From Irineochytrium annulatum (taxonomy: Eukaryota > Chytridiomycota > Chytridiomycetes > Chytridiales > Chytridiaceae), in the NCBI GenBank assembly GCA_027600665.1, contig JADGJL010000820.1, positions 1 to 13,350 of the forward strand: 13,350 bases of DNA. The letters run 5' to 3'. Shown piece after piece: positions 1 through 9,900 of this stretch (position 1 is the first letter of the stretch; every line of letters begins with the position of its first letter). The translations under genes were made by a program, and so were the position numbers. The notes below the pieces were generated by a model. The model did no database searches. It was not told where the DNA came from and was given only the letters and a program-made list of their open reading frames with translations.

Positions 1-1
1 A

Positions 2-301
2 TCTTCCAACCTCCCAGGTGGCTTCACAGCCATCGCCGTCGCGACAGGCCCCGTTCTCTTCGCTCCGACGGATCCGCAGTCATGCTTGGACGGCATTTAC
101 GGCGGAGTGGTAGAACGCGCTGCTAGGTTGCTGGATGCCTCGGTGAAAGCTGGCGTGAAGGTCGCGTGCGACGCGGCGACGAAAGACGCGTGCGGGGGGC
201 TCGCGAGCGGCGTGAGGCTCGAAGACGCCGGCGAGCACGCCATTGGGCCTCGCGGTGTCGCGGTACGGATGTTCGTTGTCTTGCAACAAAAGCCGGTCGC
301 C
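2..301 (+). other. C-terminal half of a class III adenylate/guanylate cyclase-like domain
   Basis: The frame is open from the window edge. It shows the late landmarks of class III nucleotide cyclases in the right order. A strand ending in VATGP (compare H/T-G-P/x-V) comes first, then a G-G-V-V-E-R-A-A-R-L helix (101-130) matching the family's V-N-x-A-A-R-L. Next is G-V-K-V-A-C (compare G-x-I-x-V-S), then LEDAGEHAI (218-244) matching D-L-G-E-H-x-L, and finally V-A-V-R-M-F-V-V matching P-V-R-L-F-Q-V. The metal-binding first half would lie upstream of the window. The arginine of the N-x-x-x-R transition-state pair is present (AGG 125-127), but the asparagine position is Glu (GAA 113-115). No stop separates this domain from the WD40 part. 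Family assignment rests on motif order only; activity cannot be judged. Confidence 0.62.
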
Positions 302-3300
302 GAGCGGGAGATGGGCGGCGGCAGCGGTGCGGCGGCGGCCGTCGCGACGAGGGTCTCGCGACGACAGAGCGCGGCGTTGTCGTCGAGGCGACAAAGCCTG
401 ATGATGCGGACGCGACCGAGTTCTCCCGCGAAAACGTACCCCTCGCGCCGCCGCGTTCCACAGGAAAGGACCAAATACCTATGGGACCTTGTCCGGAAGA
501 CGTTTCTGAAAAAGGTTCCCGACTTCCTGAGCCTCATCGCGCACGCGGCCCCGATTCCGTACTCGCTGACGATACGCCAGGGCTTCCTATTCAAGTTTAA
601 GCTAAATGTCAAGCATCACATTCGCTGCATGGCCATGCATCCGCGAGTGCCTTGGCATCTTGCAGAGGGACGAGTTGGGAAGGACGGGCGGAAGGGTCCT
701 GGGGAGGGTGACGATGATGATTTGGAGGTGAAGGAGCAGGACAGGGAGGACCGAAATGAGGCGGCGGGCTCGGTGAAGGTTCAAAAGATCATGCCATACA
801 CGTTCGTTTGTGTGGATCATTTCAGAACCGTGAGGATGTGGGATTTTGCTCGGGCTCCGACCTCGAAGCCGAAGAGTGTGATCAAGCTGTCCACGGACAT
901 ATTCCAATTTGTGTTCATGTCCCGTTACCATATGTACGCAGGCTGCTCAGATGATAAGTCGATTAAGGTTGCCCACGGATTTTCTACGTCGCGTTCTAAA
1001 GTTCTACTAGTTCTTTAATCCGCGGTTTGAGCTGGCAAACATCCAGTTCACTCCGGATCACGTTCAGCAGTGAGTCTACGTTTTTCATTGGTTTTAATCT
1101 AATGCTCGCAGCATCTACTATAACACCACCACTCACGAGCTGATAACAGCAAGTTCTCATCGCATCACCTGCTGGATTATGACCGGAGTCCTTCAAAAGT
1201 GAGAGTATTCTTGAGCTCAACTTTTATTGATCTGACGCCAAACTTAGGGGCGTAGTACAGATTGAATTGCGTGCGCGGCACGTCGTAGAATCTGGGTTGC
1301 CTCATGACGAGTGGATCACAGGCATGTCAATCGATGAAAAGAACAACAAGGTTTACGCGATGGTGAATACGAAAGTTCTGGTAAGCTCCAAGATCTGTCA
1401 TCTTATGTACTTAGCTTTCATCTTGAGGTTTATAGTCTTTCGTCTGGCGACGTCATCGACAGGTGGTTTCACATCTCGCACCGGCAAATCACATGCATCA
1501 TTCATTATGACCTGTATCATTATACCGTTATCGGCTGCTCGAACGGAGCAAGTACGGCGATACAGATTTTGACGTTTATAACTCTTTATTCAGTCAAAGT
1601 GAAGAATATGACGGACGCTATCGTCCACGAATTTACCAGCCATACGAAGCCGATCACTTCCCTTGCATTCTACCCTTATGGACCTATTGTTATCTCGTGC
1701 GCACTGGATTACTCAGTCCGTATGTACAACTTGAAAACGTTCAAGGAAGTGTATTGGTAAGACAATCTTCGCACTGCTGATGGGCAAACTAAATTATATG
1801 CTTAGTTTGCATCTGAGGGAAAAGCCGTTGGGCTTAAAAGTAATGGATGAGAATCAGATTTACATATCAACTCGAAACACTGTTATGGTTTGGGGTTTGA
1901 ATCCAATTAATACGGGCTTTTCCACCATAAAGTATTTCGATTACTTAAATATCATTTTAACAACGCGGTTGTCAGCACGCGGGTTACAAAGCTAACCCAA
2001 TGCAAGTCCACCGGCATTTCCCCCCGGATTCTCGTCCGGTCGGAAGACGGTGCCATCCGGTTACTCTCTCCCGTTAACGGCAAAGTAATTACGACTTCTT
2101 TACCGTTGCTCGAGACCGACAGAATCCAAGACCTTGTGTACTGTCCAAAAATCGGTTTGTACCTTGTTTCCGCTCATATTCCACGCGAGATACTAATTTA
2201 TCATCAAAGATAAATTGTACCTCCTGGTGAATAATGGCGAAATCTGGATTATTGCGACAAATTATAATCCTTGCAGAGTTTTAGATATTTGGTCTTTGAT
2301 GAGAGCAGGTTGGAATATTAGGTTACAAATTCTAATGCTAAAAACCGTGCAGCGAAGGAGGACATTGGTTGCATATCAGTATTCGAGGGCCAATTTTCCG
2401 TGGAACAAGAGATTCCGTCAACGTATGATAGACAATCGGGGTTCGTTTTCTTCTTGGCCGGGACAAAAAATGGGCAGCTGCTGTTCTACGACGTTCACGG
2501 TGCAGTTGTTGACCGGTATCAGGTAACAAATCAACTCTTTGTACCAGTACCAACATTTGCAGCTCCATCAGGGGGCGATCACTCAAATAGTATGCAACCG
2601 ACGGCAGCAACTGCTTTTTACTGCAGGAGAAGGTAGGCTTTCAGCGGTGTGATCGCGCTAATGTTCTAGATTTCTTTATAAAAGTGTCCACCGTTGAGCC
2701 GTTCGCGCCCGACATCGTAAATACCAAAATAGCGATATCAACAACATACATCCCGAGACTTATATCTGTGATGGAGAACAATATCTGCGTTACGGGAGAT
2801 GACTGGACGGTTAATATGTACACATACAACGTAGTAAAAGGAGGTCTGCGTTTTGATGTATGCTGGGCTATACTAACTTCCGGAGAGATTGGCGACTTTC
2901 TTCTGGTCATAGCCGCAGTGATGATCATACGGACATCGTCACCAATGTGTGTGCAATCCGGAAGCTAGGTCTATTTATCACAACAAGCCGGGACGGCACG
3001 ATCAGAGTTTGGGATACTTTCAATTCGCTCGTGAGGTAACGGCGGCCCGTGGGGATTTTCTAGTCCTGACGCTGTTTAGGGAGGTTCAATTTCACGAGCC
3101 GTTAGAAAGTCTTTGTGTGCTGAACTCAAAAGGGGACATTCTTTTGGGCATCCAAAACCGAATTGATATCGTCAAATACGTCCTGTACTTGCCGCCTGGT
3201 TACATCAAGACGGTTGAGTCAATGCAGTTACCGGAGAAAACGCCTGAAAGCCCCATACCCTTCAATGAGAATTTTAATTTTCTGGATAGCTACGTATCTC

Positions 3301-6300
3301 GAAAGCAGTTTGGCGTCGACCATCACAAGGGGCAGGGTCTTGCACCGATGCACGACACTTTCATGGAAATGAATTTTATCAACCTCCCGAACATATGGGC
3401 CGACGGGAAATCGCCTTATTTTGGAGACGGCAAAACGGTTGCTAACGCTTGGGGCGCATATACGGATGAAAGCAATTCCTACGAGCAAGTTTTCAAGAGA
3501 TTGGCGGCCCTTATGGAGCAACGCAAGGCCGAAATGATGAACAAAAGACGTCTACTTGAAATTGAGATGAACGAAATTCAGAAAAAGGTAACCAGGCGCG
3601 GATTACGGGTTATTTGCCGTTAACCGTTTTAGGATGACGAGGAGCTAGACCACTACAACAAATTTAAACCTTACGACGAGGCCGATGACTTCGTCCCGCG
3701 AAAGATTACCATCTCAACTACCGTTCGGCCACCGGCATATGTTGACGAGGAGTTTTTACCTTTCAACCCTTTGCTTTTACTTCAAGGCATACAGCCTCGA
3801 GTAAAAGTACCGGCAGACGAAATCCGTGTCATTGAATATGTCGAGGATCTTGAAATCCCCATTATAGAGGACTTTCGACCGTTGAGCCCTGAGGGATCAG
3901 GACCACGGCATGATTCGGTTGAGGTAGATATTTCACATGCGGCGGACACTAACTTGATTGCAGGCCGGCACTGACTTAAATGGTGGGGCAGGAGACGGTT
4001 CTTCTCCTGAAAATGTGACATTGCAGACAAGTGAGCGAACCTAAACATTTGTTCACTGATGGCCTCCTAGAAACAGTGAGTATACACGACATAATCGCTG
4101 AAGCACGGAAGGAGGGCAGAATCAAAGTAGCTCCTGACGGAGAGATTCCCAACTCGGTTCTCTCTGGCCTTATTTCGGAGTGGAAGCTTTTGCATAAAGG
4201 GTACGAGGTGCTTGGAACGCTAATGCGGCCGAGCACGCGGAAAAAGGCCAAGGCCCCGGTCGTGGTCGAGGACGAAAAGAAGAAGAAGAGCGACGCATAC
4301 AAAGCAAAGTTAAAGCTGATGCTTGCGGACAAGGAGGCGGAGGCGAAGGAGAAAGAAGCAAATGTGTCAGGTGGCGATGAAGTGGGAGTCGCAAATCCAG
4401 CGACGCAGCCCGAGGTGGACGTGCAGTCAAGTGGGGACGAGAAAGAGGCCGAGGATGCGGAATTCCGCCCTCGTCTGGCAAACCCAGTCGCTTTAAAGAA
4501 GTTTGTAATGTACGCACCACCAAAGGAAGCAAAGTATCCTCGGATAATCGAACAGGCTCTAGAGTACAGCTGGTTCCCCGTCGACGAGGTTTGTATGGCT
4601 TAACCTCTGCGATAATCCTAACCGTACCTAGATATTTTTCCCGCTTCAAAATGAGAATCCCAACGCTAAGCGGAAGCCTATTCGAAAGTTGAAGGTAGAA
4701 GCCAACGGAGAGAATCTGCTTCCTATTGCTCTAGAGTGTTTCAAGTCGAGCGACTCGGCGGCCAATAGAATTGAGATCGTGGAATTTGTGAATTGGATCT
4801 TTGAAGAATACGGATTGCAAGATGTGACAACTCTCGTCCGAACCTACTGCAGACATATGCAAGGCAATGTATTCAAGCCGATGGAGGAAGCCGATGTCGA
4901 GGTTTTGTCAACTGATATAACGTATTTACTGACGTCGTCAGCTTACGATTACATTAATGGATACATTGCAAAAGCTCGGCTCCATTCAGACAGAAATCAT
5001 TCCGTCGTTATTGATGTATATATCGTCTCCCATACCAAAGGTTGCGTAAGTTCAAACGATGACGAAAATGCAGCTAACACTTCTTCAGTGAGAAAGCGAA
5101 AGAAATCCTCGCGAGCTTCGGCGCACCACGAGCTGGAAGCAAAATTCTTGCCGATGTCATACAAGAGCAGTTCGCAGAGGTACCCTTTGAACCTACTTTG
5201 CGCCAGTATTAATAAAAGATTAGGCCGAGAAGACTCATGTATTGGAATCTCTCCCTTCAGCCGCCGCGTCGAGGCTATCCACTAACACACAAGCTGCGCT
5301 TCGATCAACCCAATCTCCGGCATCCCTTGATCTGCGGAACGCGATAATGACTTGGCTGCGGAAAAACTTAAGAAAGTATTTCCTAAAAACGTGTAAAGAC
5401 CCCGAGACTCTGCGGAAGCTGAAGGAGTTAACCGACACCGGAAAAGTTGACCGTGCGAAAAAGGGGGAGGGTGATAAAGGCACTGAAGCAGATCGTGACG
5501 AGGATTCGTTGGGGAAGTCGCTTACCACGAATATCAAGACCGACGCTGTACCAAGGGGGCGACGAAGATCCTCCGTCGCGTCATTAAAACTGACCCGGCG
5601 GGCCTCTAATGCATTCAATTCTTCCACCCCGCTGCACCAAAGGAGAGAGTCCTTGAGGCCACCTACAGAAGGAGCTCCCTTTGGGCATCAGCGGCGGGAG
5701 TCTATAAAGCCACCTGCGGATGGAGCTTATAGTGGGCATCAACGGCGGGAGTCTATAAAACCGCCTGCAGATGGAGCTTATAGTGGGCATCAACGGCGGG
5801 AGTCCATAAGACCACCGGCGGATGCAGCTGATGTTGGGCATCAACGGCGGGAATCCATAAAACCACATGCCGATGGAGCTGATACTTTGCATCAATGGCG
5901 GGAGTCCATAGAACAACCTACGGAGGGACCTGATTTTGCGCTGAAGGCTGCCTTGAGCCAGGAAGCGGAGATACTCGTCGACGGTGTCCCCACGCAAGCT
6001 CCGGAGACTGCGGTCGAAAAATCACCGGTTTGTAAAAACCATCCCATTTTGTGACTAATGTTTGTACAGGACGTTATTGAGGAAGAGGAGATAGAAAAAC
6101 AGCTATTGCACAGCAGAAATCCTGTTGTTACCCTTCAAAACCCAATTGCTCAGGACCTTGCGGCCATAATTAACTACTTCGTCTTGATGGCCGAGCGGAA
6201 AGTTGCGCTCGAACAGCAAGAACGACTGGACCGTATAGCTCGTGAGTCTAAGGCGGCAGACGACAGTAGGCTGGAGAAGGAGCGCCAGCAGGCCCTGATG

Positions 6301-6807
6301 GAGTTCATGAAGAAGAAGGAGTACGAGCGTCAACTGCGTATATCGCAAAGACGAGACCGAATAGCGGAGATGCAAGCTCAAAGGAAGCTTCGCGAGCTGC
6401 CCAAAATTAAACGGGCGCGGACTAGCGGCTTGTTCACGGGTCAAACCCATCAAAGTCATTGCCATCCGTCCCGCGAAACGCTTGACATTGCCTTAGGTAC
6501 TAGGCCATACCAACAACGGTTCTAATTCACTTATTCAGGCAAATTTCCACCACTGCACGGTCACAGTCGCGGATATCAAACATCGATAGCGATACATATA
6601 CAAAAGATGAACAAGTCGATGCCGATGGAGAACGTTAACATCGTGCCGTTTGAAGAAGAATCGCCGTCGAAGTGGGCGGTGTCGGATGCATACTCCCATT
6701 TGCGCGAATTCCCTCTACCAGCGGGCGAGGACGACCTTCAAGCAAATATGGACGTCGACTATTTGCGATCATTCAAAACCACTAAGAAGTATTTTCTTGT
6801 CGAATAG
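2..6807 (+). CDS. Large WD40/coiled-coil protein with N-terminal cyclase-like domain (5' partial, about 21 exons)
   Basis: Removing 20 short GT-AG introns gives one unbroken frame of 1971 codons plus TAG. Proposed exons: <2-967, 1011-1069, 1112-1198, 1248-1380, 1428-1756, 1806-1931, 1976-2154, 2210-2308, 2353-2522, 2563-2632, 2670-2843, 2888-3035, 3080-3587, 3633-3923, 3964-3982, 4032-4588, 4632-5045, 5093-5179, 5224-6027, 6070-6496, 6539-6807. Domain order by residue counted from the window edge: cyclase-like 1-100, basic linker 110-160, WD40 about 200-850, charged and helical region 850-1470, basic Ser-rich part with six 17-residue repeats 1597-1711, coiled coil about 1780-1860, tail to 1971. 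The start lies outside the window; in-frame ATGs at 311 and 401 are fallback starts only if cyclase and WD40 are separate genes. The layout recalls WDR97/WDR87-like axonemal WD40 proteins, but I cannot type it, so a flagellar role is inference. Splice sites are weakest for introns 968-1010, 2844-2887, 3983-4031 and 5046-5092. Confidence 0.85.
353..460 (+). other. Basic Ser/Arg linker with two RRQS motifs
   Basis: This part of the first exon joins the cyclase-like domain to the WD40 region. It encodes two copies of R-R-Q-S (359-370 and 386-397), followed by RTRPSS and PSRRRVP. R-R-x-S is the classic consensus for cAMP-dependent protein kinase and related basophilic kinases. The stretch is GC-rich and low in complexity, as expected of a disordered linker. 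It could also be an open stretch between two genes, which would undo the fusion. Confidence 0.5.
600..3079 (+). other. WD40 beta-propeller region (exons 1-12 and their introns)
   Basis: After splicing, this part encodes roughly residues 200-850 and has repeated WD40 signatures. Examples are VRMWDF near 830-847, an elitASSHRITCW-type blade in the 1112-1198 exon, TSLAFYPYG with VRMYNL near 1660-1740, VMVWGL near 1884-1901, VLDIWSL near 2279-2299, QLLFYD near 2476, and a canonical GH...TSRDGTIRVWDTF blade at about 2907-3023. The length fits more than one seven-bladed propeller. An acidic insert with a DDDD run (near 711-722) interrupts the first blade. WD40 propellers are protein-docking platforms; nothing here shows the partner. 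Introns fall at loops between strands and their removal restores blade spacing, which supports the splice model. Confidence 0.85.
968..4631 (+). other. Introns 1-16 of the WD40 gene
   Basis: Intervals: 968-1010, 1070-1111, 1199-1247, 1381-1427, 1757-1805, 1932-1975, 2155-2209, 2309-2352, 2523-2562, 2633-2669, 2844-2887, 3036-3079, 3588-3632, 3924-3963, 3983-4031, 4589-4631. Lengths are 37-55 nt. All begin GT and end AG, and most carry a CTAAT, CTAAC or CTAAA-like branch site 10-20 nt before the acceptor; 2844-2887 has a perfect TACTAAC. Donors are loose (GTGAGT, GTAAGC, GTTTGT, GTTGCC, GTCTGC and others). Each is needed to pass a stop or join WD40 frames. Acceptor and donor choices for 968-1010, 2844-2887 and 3983-4031 are the least certain. 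Confidence 0.75.
3080..3923 (+). other. Post-propeller region, exons 13-14
   Basis: These two exons follow the last clear WD40 blade. The first encodes a strand-rich end (LESLCVLNSKGDILLG) that closes the propeller. A Pro/Phe-rich stretch with PPGYIK and FLDSYVSRKQFG follows, then a short basic helix ending in EMNEIQKK. The second begins with acidic DDEELDHYNKF, followed by a Pro-rich part with LLLQGIQPRVKVP. I recognise no domain here beyond the propeller edge. The intron at 3588-3632 is clear, because reading through meets TAA at once. Confidence 0.75.
4032..5179 (+). other. Charged and helical middle, exons 16-18
   Basis: Exon 4032-4588 encodes a hydrophobic helix pair, then a Lys/Glu/Ala-rich charged stretch (about 4226-4460) with a KKKK run that is probably a single long helix or disordered. 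It ends in KKFVMYAPPKEAKYPR. Exon 4632-5045 encodes a helical block with LLPIALECFKSSDS and FVNWIFEEYGL, similar in texture to HEAT/armadillo-type helices, though I cannot name a family. Exon 5093-5179 encodes KAKEILASFGAPRAG. The 5046-5092 intron has a consensus GTAAGT donor; its acceptor must be the GTGAG at 5088-5092 to keep frame, because the preceding CAG acceptor would give an immediate stop. Confidence 0.7.
5224..6027 (+). other. Exon 19: basic, Ser-rich region carrying the repeat array
   Basis: The exon opens with AEKTHVLESLPSAAASRLS, followed by a basic helical part containing TWLRKNLRKYFLK. A Lys/Asp-rich part and the cluster GRRRSSVASLK...TRRASNAF precede the repeat array; an acidic stretch with QEAEILVDGVP follows it. 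The flanking introns 5180-5223 and 6028-6069 are well supported: each spans stops, and 6028-6069 has an ACTAATG branch site. The exon is the most rapidly evolving-looking part of the protein. Confidence 0.8.
5635..5940 (+). repeat. Six tandem copies of a 51-bp coding repeat (17-residue unit with RRES)
   Basis: Six in-frame 51-bp units start at 5635, 5686, 5737, 5788, 5839 and 5890. The consensus unit reads HQRRESIKPPADGAYSG. Copies 2 and 3 (5686-5736, 5737-5787) encode the same 17 residues but differ at four bases, all in third codon positions (Gln, Lys, Pro, Ala). Outer copies have diverged, and the sixth has Trp in place of the first Arg (QWRES). The unit lies just after RRRSS (5560-5574) and TRRAS (5593-5607). 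Five of the six copies carry R-R-x-S, a consensus for basophilic kinases such as PKA. The region is probably disordered. Confidence 0.95.
6070..6807 (+). other. C-terminal coiled coil and conserved-looking tail, exons 20-21
   Basis: Exon 6070-6496 begins with DVIEEEEIEKQLL and reads into a long basic/acidic coiled coil (about 6187-6420) rich in Glu, Arg, Lys and Gln. A compact motif, GLFTGQTHQSHCHPSRETLD, follows at 6427-6486 and looks like a conserved functional site rather than linker. After the 6497-6538 intron the last exon carries GKFPPLHGHSRGY and then a tail ending FLVE before TAG at 6805-6807. The tail's aromatic residues and prolines suggest a short binding segment. The fit with an axonemal WD40 protein is inference. 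Confidence 0.8.
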
Positions 6808-6990
6808 TGTATTTATATTAAGCATGAGGTCAACATATTGGATCATTTATAAATGCTTTGGATAGTATTCACTCGCTGCCTTCGCAACCGTGCGACCCTG
6901 TTCAGCTTATCACAAAGCCTCTCCTAATCATTGCGGTATTATTCGCCACTGACAGAAACCAGCAGCCCAATTGCATAAATTGCAATCTAA
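6808..6990 (+). promoter_or_regulatory. Intergenic spacer: 3' end of the WD40 gene and promoter of the RasGEF gene
   Basis: These 183 bp are the whole gap between the stop at 6805-6807 and the proposed ATG at 6991. They must therefore contain the first gene's 3' UTR and the second gene's promoter and 5' UTR. The first part is AT-rich (6806-6860) and has no AATAAA. Just before the ATG is a direct repeat of ATTGCA (6970-6975 and 6979-6984) followed by CTAA. No TATA box or known operator is convincing. If the alternative ATG at 7028 is used, the spacer is slightly longer. Confidence 0.4.
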
Positions 6991-9900
6991 ATGAAATCAG
7001 TCAGTTGTAGTGAGTCCATAACCCATTATGCTCAAAGGGGTTGGGTTTACCACCCGGATTATCTGTAAATTTGACGACCCTCAGAGACCCCAGCCAGCAC
7101 TCCGCCTTCAGCGGAGCGACGGTCCCATGGCGCACCTGTTCACGGGGATCAAGCGAGGCCTTACTCGACGTGAGCGCGCGCGATCCGACGGGTACGGTCT
7201 TGCCGAGAATGCGGGGGAGCGGCGGCAATTGAGGAGGAGGATCTAGGGCCGGATCATTGCTCAGGCCGTCATCTAACTCATTGGCTTCAGGCCGCCCGAA
7301 GGACCGCCGTCGCTCAATACCAAGTTCAACCTTCTCCTTTCCGCATCCAACACCTCCTCCTCTGCACAGACCTCGTCGCCTACCGTCTCCCTTCTCTCTA
7401 ACATCAAAGAGCAGTCCACACCAACTGCGCTCGCCTCCGCATCACAGAGTTCCAATGCATCCGCGTTGCACGCGGGGCCGGGATCGTCTCCTCGGTCGTC
7501 GTCGATCCTTACCTCTCCTGTGGGCAGCGTGAATCCGTTGGGCTTGTCTCCGTCGTCCACGTCGTCGTCGTTTCAGGCGGCCGCGCAGGCCGAGGGCTTT
7601 GGTACTCAGCCTTCGCAATCAACGTTGATGGCGTCGTCGAGGAGGATCTCGCGGATGCAGGACTCCGACCGAGCGTCGACAACGGGAAAGCGGTTGTTTG
7701 AGATATGCCAGGTGCGTGGGTTGATGCTGTATTGCCGATGATGTTAAGGTCTGAACCAAATTGCTGTACACAGGAGGGTAAGTGGGAGCAGGCGCGGAAG
7801 TACGCGTCGTCGCGGGCAGTGGCGGATTCGATCCTGCAGACGCTCAACAGCCCGATCGACATGTACGGGAACACGTCGCTTCACGTAGCGACCGCCCACA
7901 ACGACGTCACGCTAGTGTACTTTCTTTTGTTGAAGGGGGCGGATCCATCGCTAGCGAATCGGGCGGGCATACAACCAATCACCATCGCCAGGCGGTGTGA
8001 GTTTCACCAGGTTGAGAGACTGCTGAGGCAGTATGGGGCGGTACTTCCACATTTCGAGGAGGCCGACAAGACTGTGGGAGGAGTTGGTGCTGGCGCTGGC
8101 GCCGGTGCTGGAGCCTACGCAGATCCAGGCATTACTATTGGAGGGGATAGCGGCCAGACGACTGCCGATTTGGCGGTAAATGATCTGGACGTGTCGATGC
8201 GGAAAAGATCGCAGAGTGCTCCCGTGATGCTTAAGGCGGCGACGCCTTCTGGGCCGATGCAGAATCCGGCGCCGGCCACCGGTGGAGGCGGTGGAAGCGG
8301 AGCGATGACCCCGACCAACAATTCGAGCGCGGTCACGGTGACGAAGACGGCGCAGCAGGTCCACCCCACCATGATTACTGCTAGCGCGTCAACCGCGAAC
8401 CCGAGACTCCACCACTATACCACCATGCCAACAAACACCTCATCCGCGACGGCTGCTTCGTCACCAGGTGCCTGCTTGGCGAGTCCGGAGGAGAAAGCGG
8501 TCTGGATGGAAGTTACGGCGCGCCTCATCCGCTCCCTTCCGGATCCCTTCATCCACCTCTTCCCCTCCTCCGCGTACCTCAATTCCCCTTTCCTCACGCA
8601 CTCGTCTCTCCCGCTCCCTCTCATCCGTACGCGCGACCGCAAAGGCTGGACAGCCCTCATGAAGGCTTCCTATCGGGGCCATGCCCCTGCCGTCCGACAC
8701 ATTCTCACCCAGCTCCGCGACCAAATACCAGACCCCCACCGCCGATGTCTCGACGTCGACGCAGTGGACCCGCAGGGGCTCACGGCCCTTGTGTGGGCGT
8801 CGCTTGCGGGTCGGCTAGATTGCGTCGCTCTTCTGTGCGAGGCGGGGGCGAGGGTTGAGGGTGGTGGTCACGCCGACATTCAACCATGGTTAGAGAGCTT
8901 CACGCCGACGCCGCTGATGGTCGCGAGTTTCATGGGCCACGTCGGCGTGGTGGAGTATCTGATCGGGAGGGGTTGTGACGTCAACTACCGCGTGGGTGCG
9001 CCGAGGGGCGTGTCGGCAGTTATGATGGCGGCATGGCTGAGGAGGGAGGGTTGCGTGAGGGCACTTGTCACCGGTGGGGCTGCGTTAGACCCGGATATCG
9101 ATGTCTGGTTAAAGAAGGGCCTCGTGAGGGTGAAGAGGATGAGCATGGAGCACTCTTGCTGGTCGCACGAGCGGGCTGGTCCCGGTGGCGCGGAGAAGAT
9201 GTGGCTCCTAACGGCGGAGGACTCAGAGACGGTCGCGACTTTGAAGGGGTTGCTGAATTCGAAGGCACATATGGAGACGCGGTTAAAGCCGAGTGGTTCC
9301 GGCCTGAAGGACTCTGGGACTGTGCTGAACGGGAGTCAGGAGGGCCTTGCTGGTGATGGACAGGCGCCGTTACGGCCTAGGGCGATGAATCGAAAGTCAC
9401 GTTTGAATATGAATAACAGGCAGGGCCTGAACCTAGATGTGAGAGCTCACAGTTGTTTGAAAAACATGCAGCTTATGATATTATATAGAAACTCATTGGC
9501 GGCAACCCTCAAATGATTATTGATCTGACGATGGAGTTCCCTGAACGTGGAACCGACCTTGATTTTCTATGCAAGCAGGTCTTTACAGGCATTTATCAGC
9601 TCGTAATGGCAGCAAATAAGAACATGAAGTCACAATACGCCGTTATATCCGCAACCGCCCTTCACCATTCCCGCGTAATTCTCAACGTTCTTGAGACGAT
9701 GGAGAAGTCCGCAGGATCTTCGAAGAACGCCTTCACCCCGATATCCCCCTTGTATAGCAGCAGCTACAGCAATGTCATTGGCTCTCAGTCGCTCTTTGCC
9801 AACTCGCGCCTCAGCAAGCAGATTCAGGCGCAGTCGGCTTCCTTGCGAGTCGCTTGTTATGACGAGCTTTCGCTAAATACCAAGCTGGCCTGCGGTGTTT

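Noticed and set aside
97..612. Long minus-strand open frame (171 codons) opposite the cyclase/WD40 start
   Set aside because: It is the antisense shadow of a GC-rich coding exon; its product is low in complexity and lacks any domain, whereas the plus frame shows family motifs.
1199..1247. Frameshifts or pseudogene decay in the WD40 gene
   Set aside because: Every apparent break coincides with a GT-AG interval whose removal restores WD40 spacing, so these are introns, not mutations.
5584..5997. Minus-strand open frame over the repeat array
   Set aside because: It arises because the 51-bp unit has no stop on the reverse strand; the plus frame shows silent-site drift, so plus is the coding strand.
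6991..7290. Separate small gene upstream of the ankyrin gene
   Set aside because: The short frames have no independent stop-to-stop support, and both the 6991 and 7028 starts splice in phase to the exon at 7291.
8461..8739. Minus-strand open frames inside the ankyrin exon
   Set aside because: They overlap a well-supported ankyrin frame and look like shadows of high-GC sequence.
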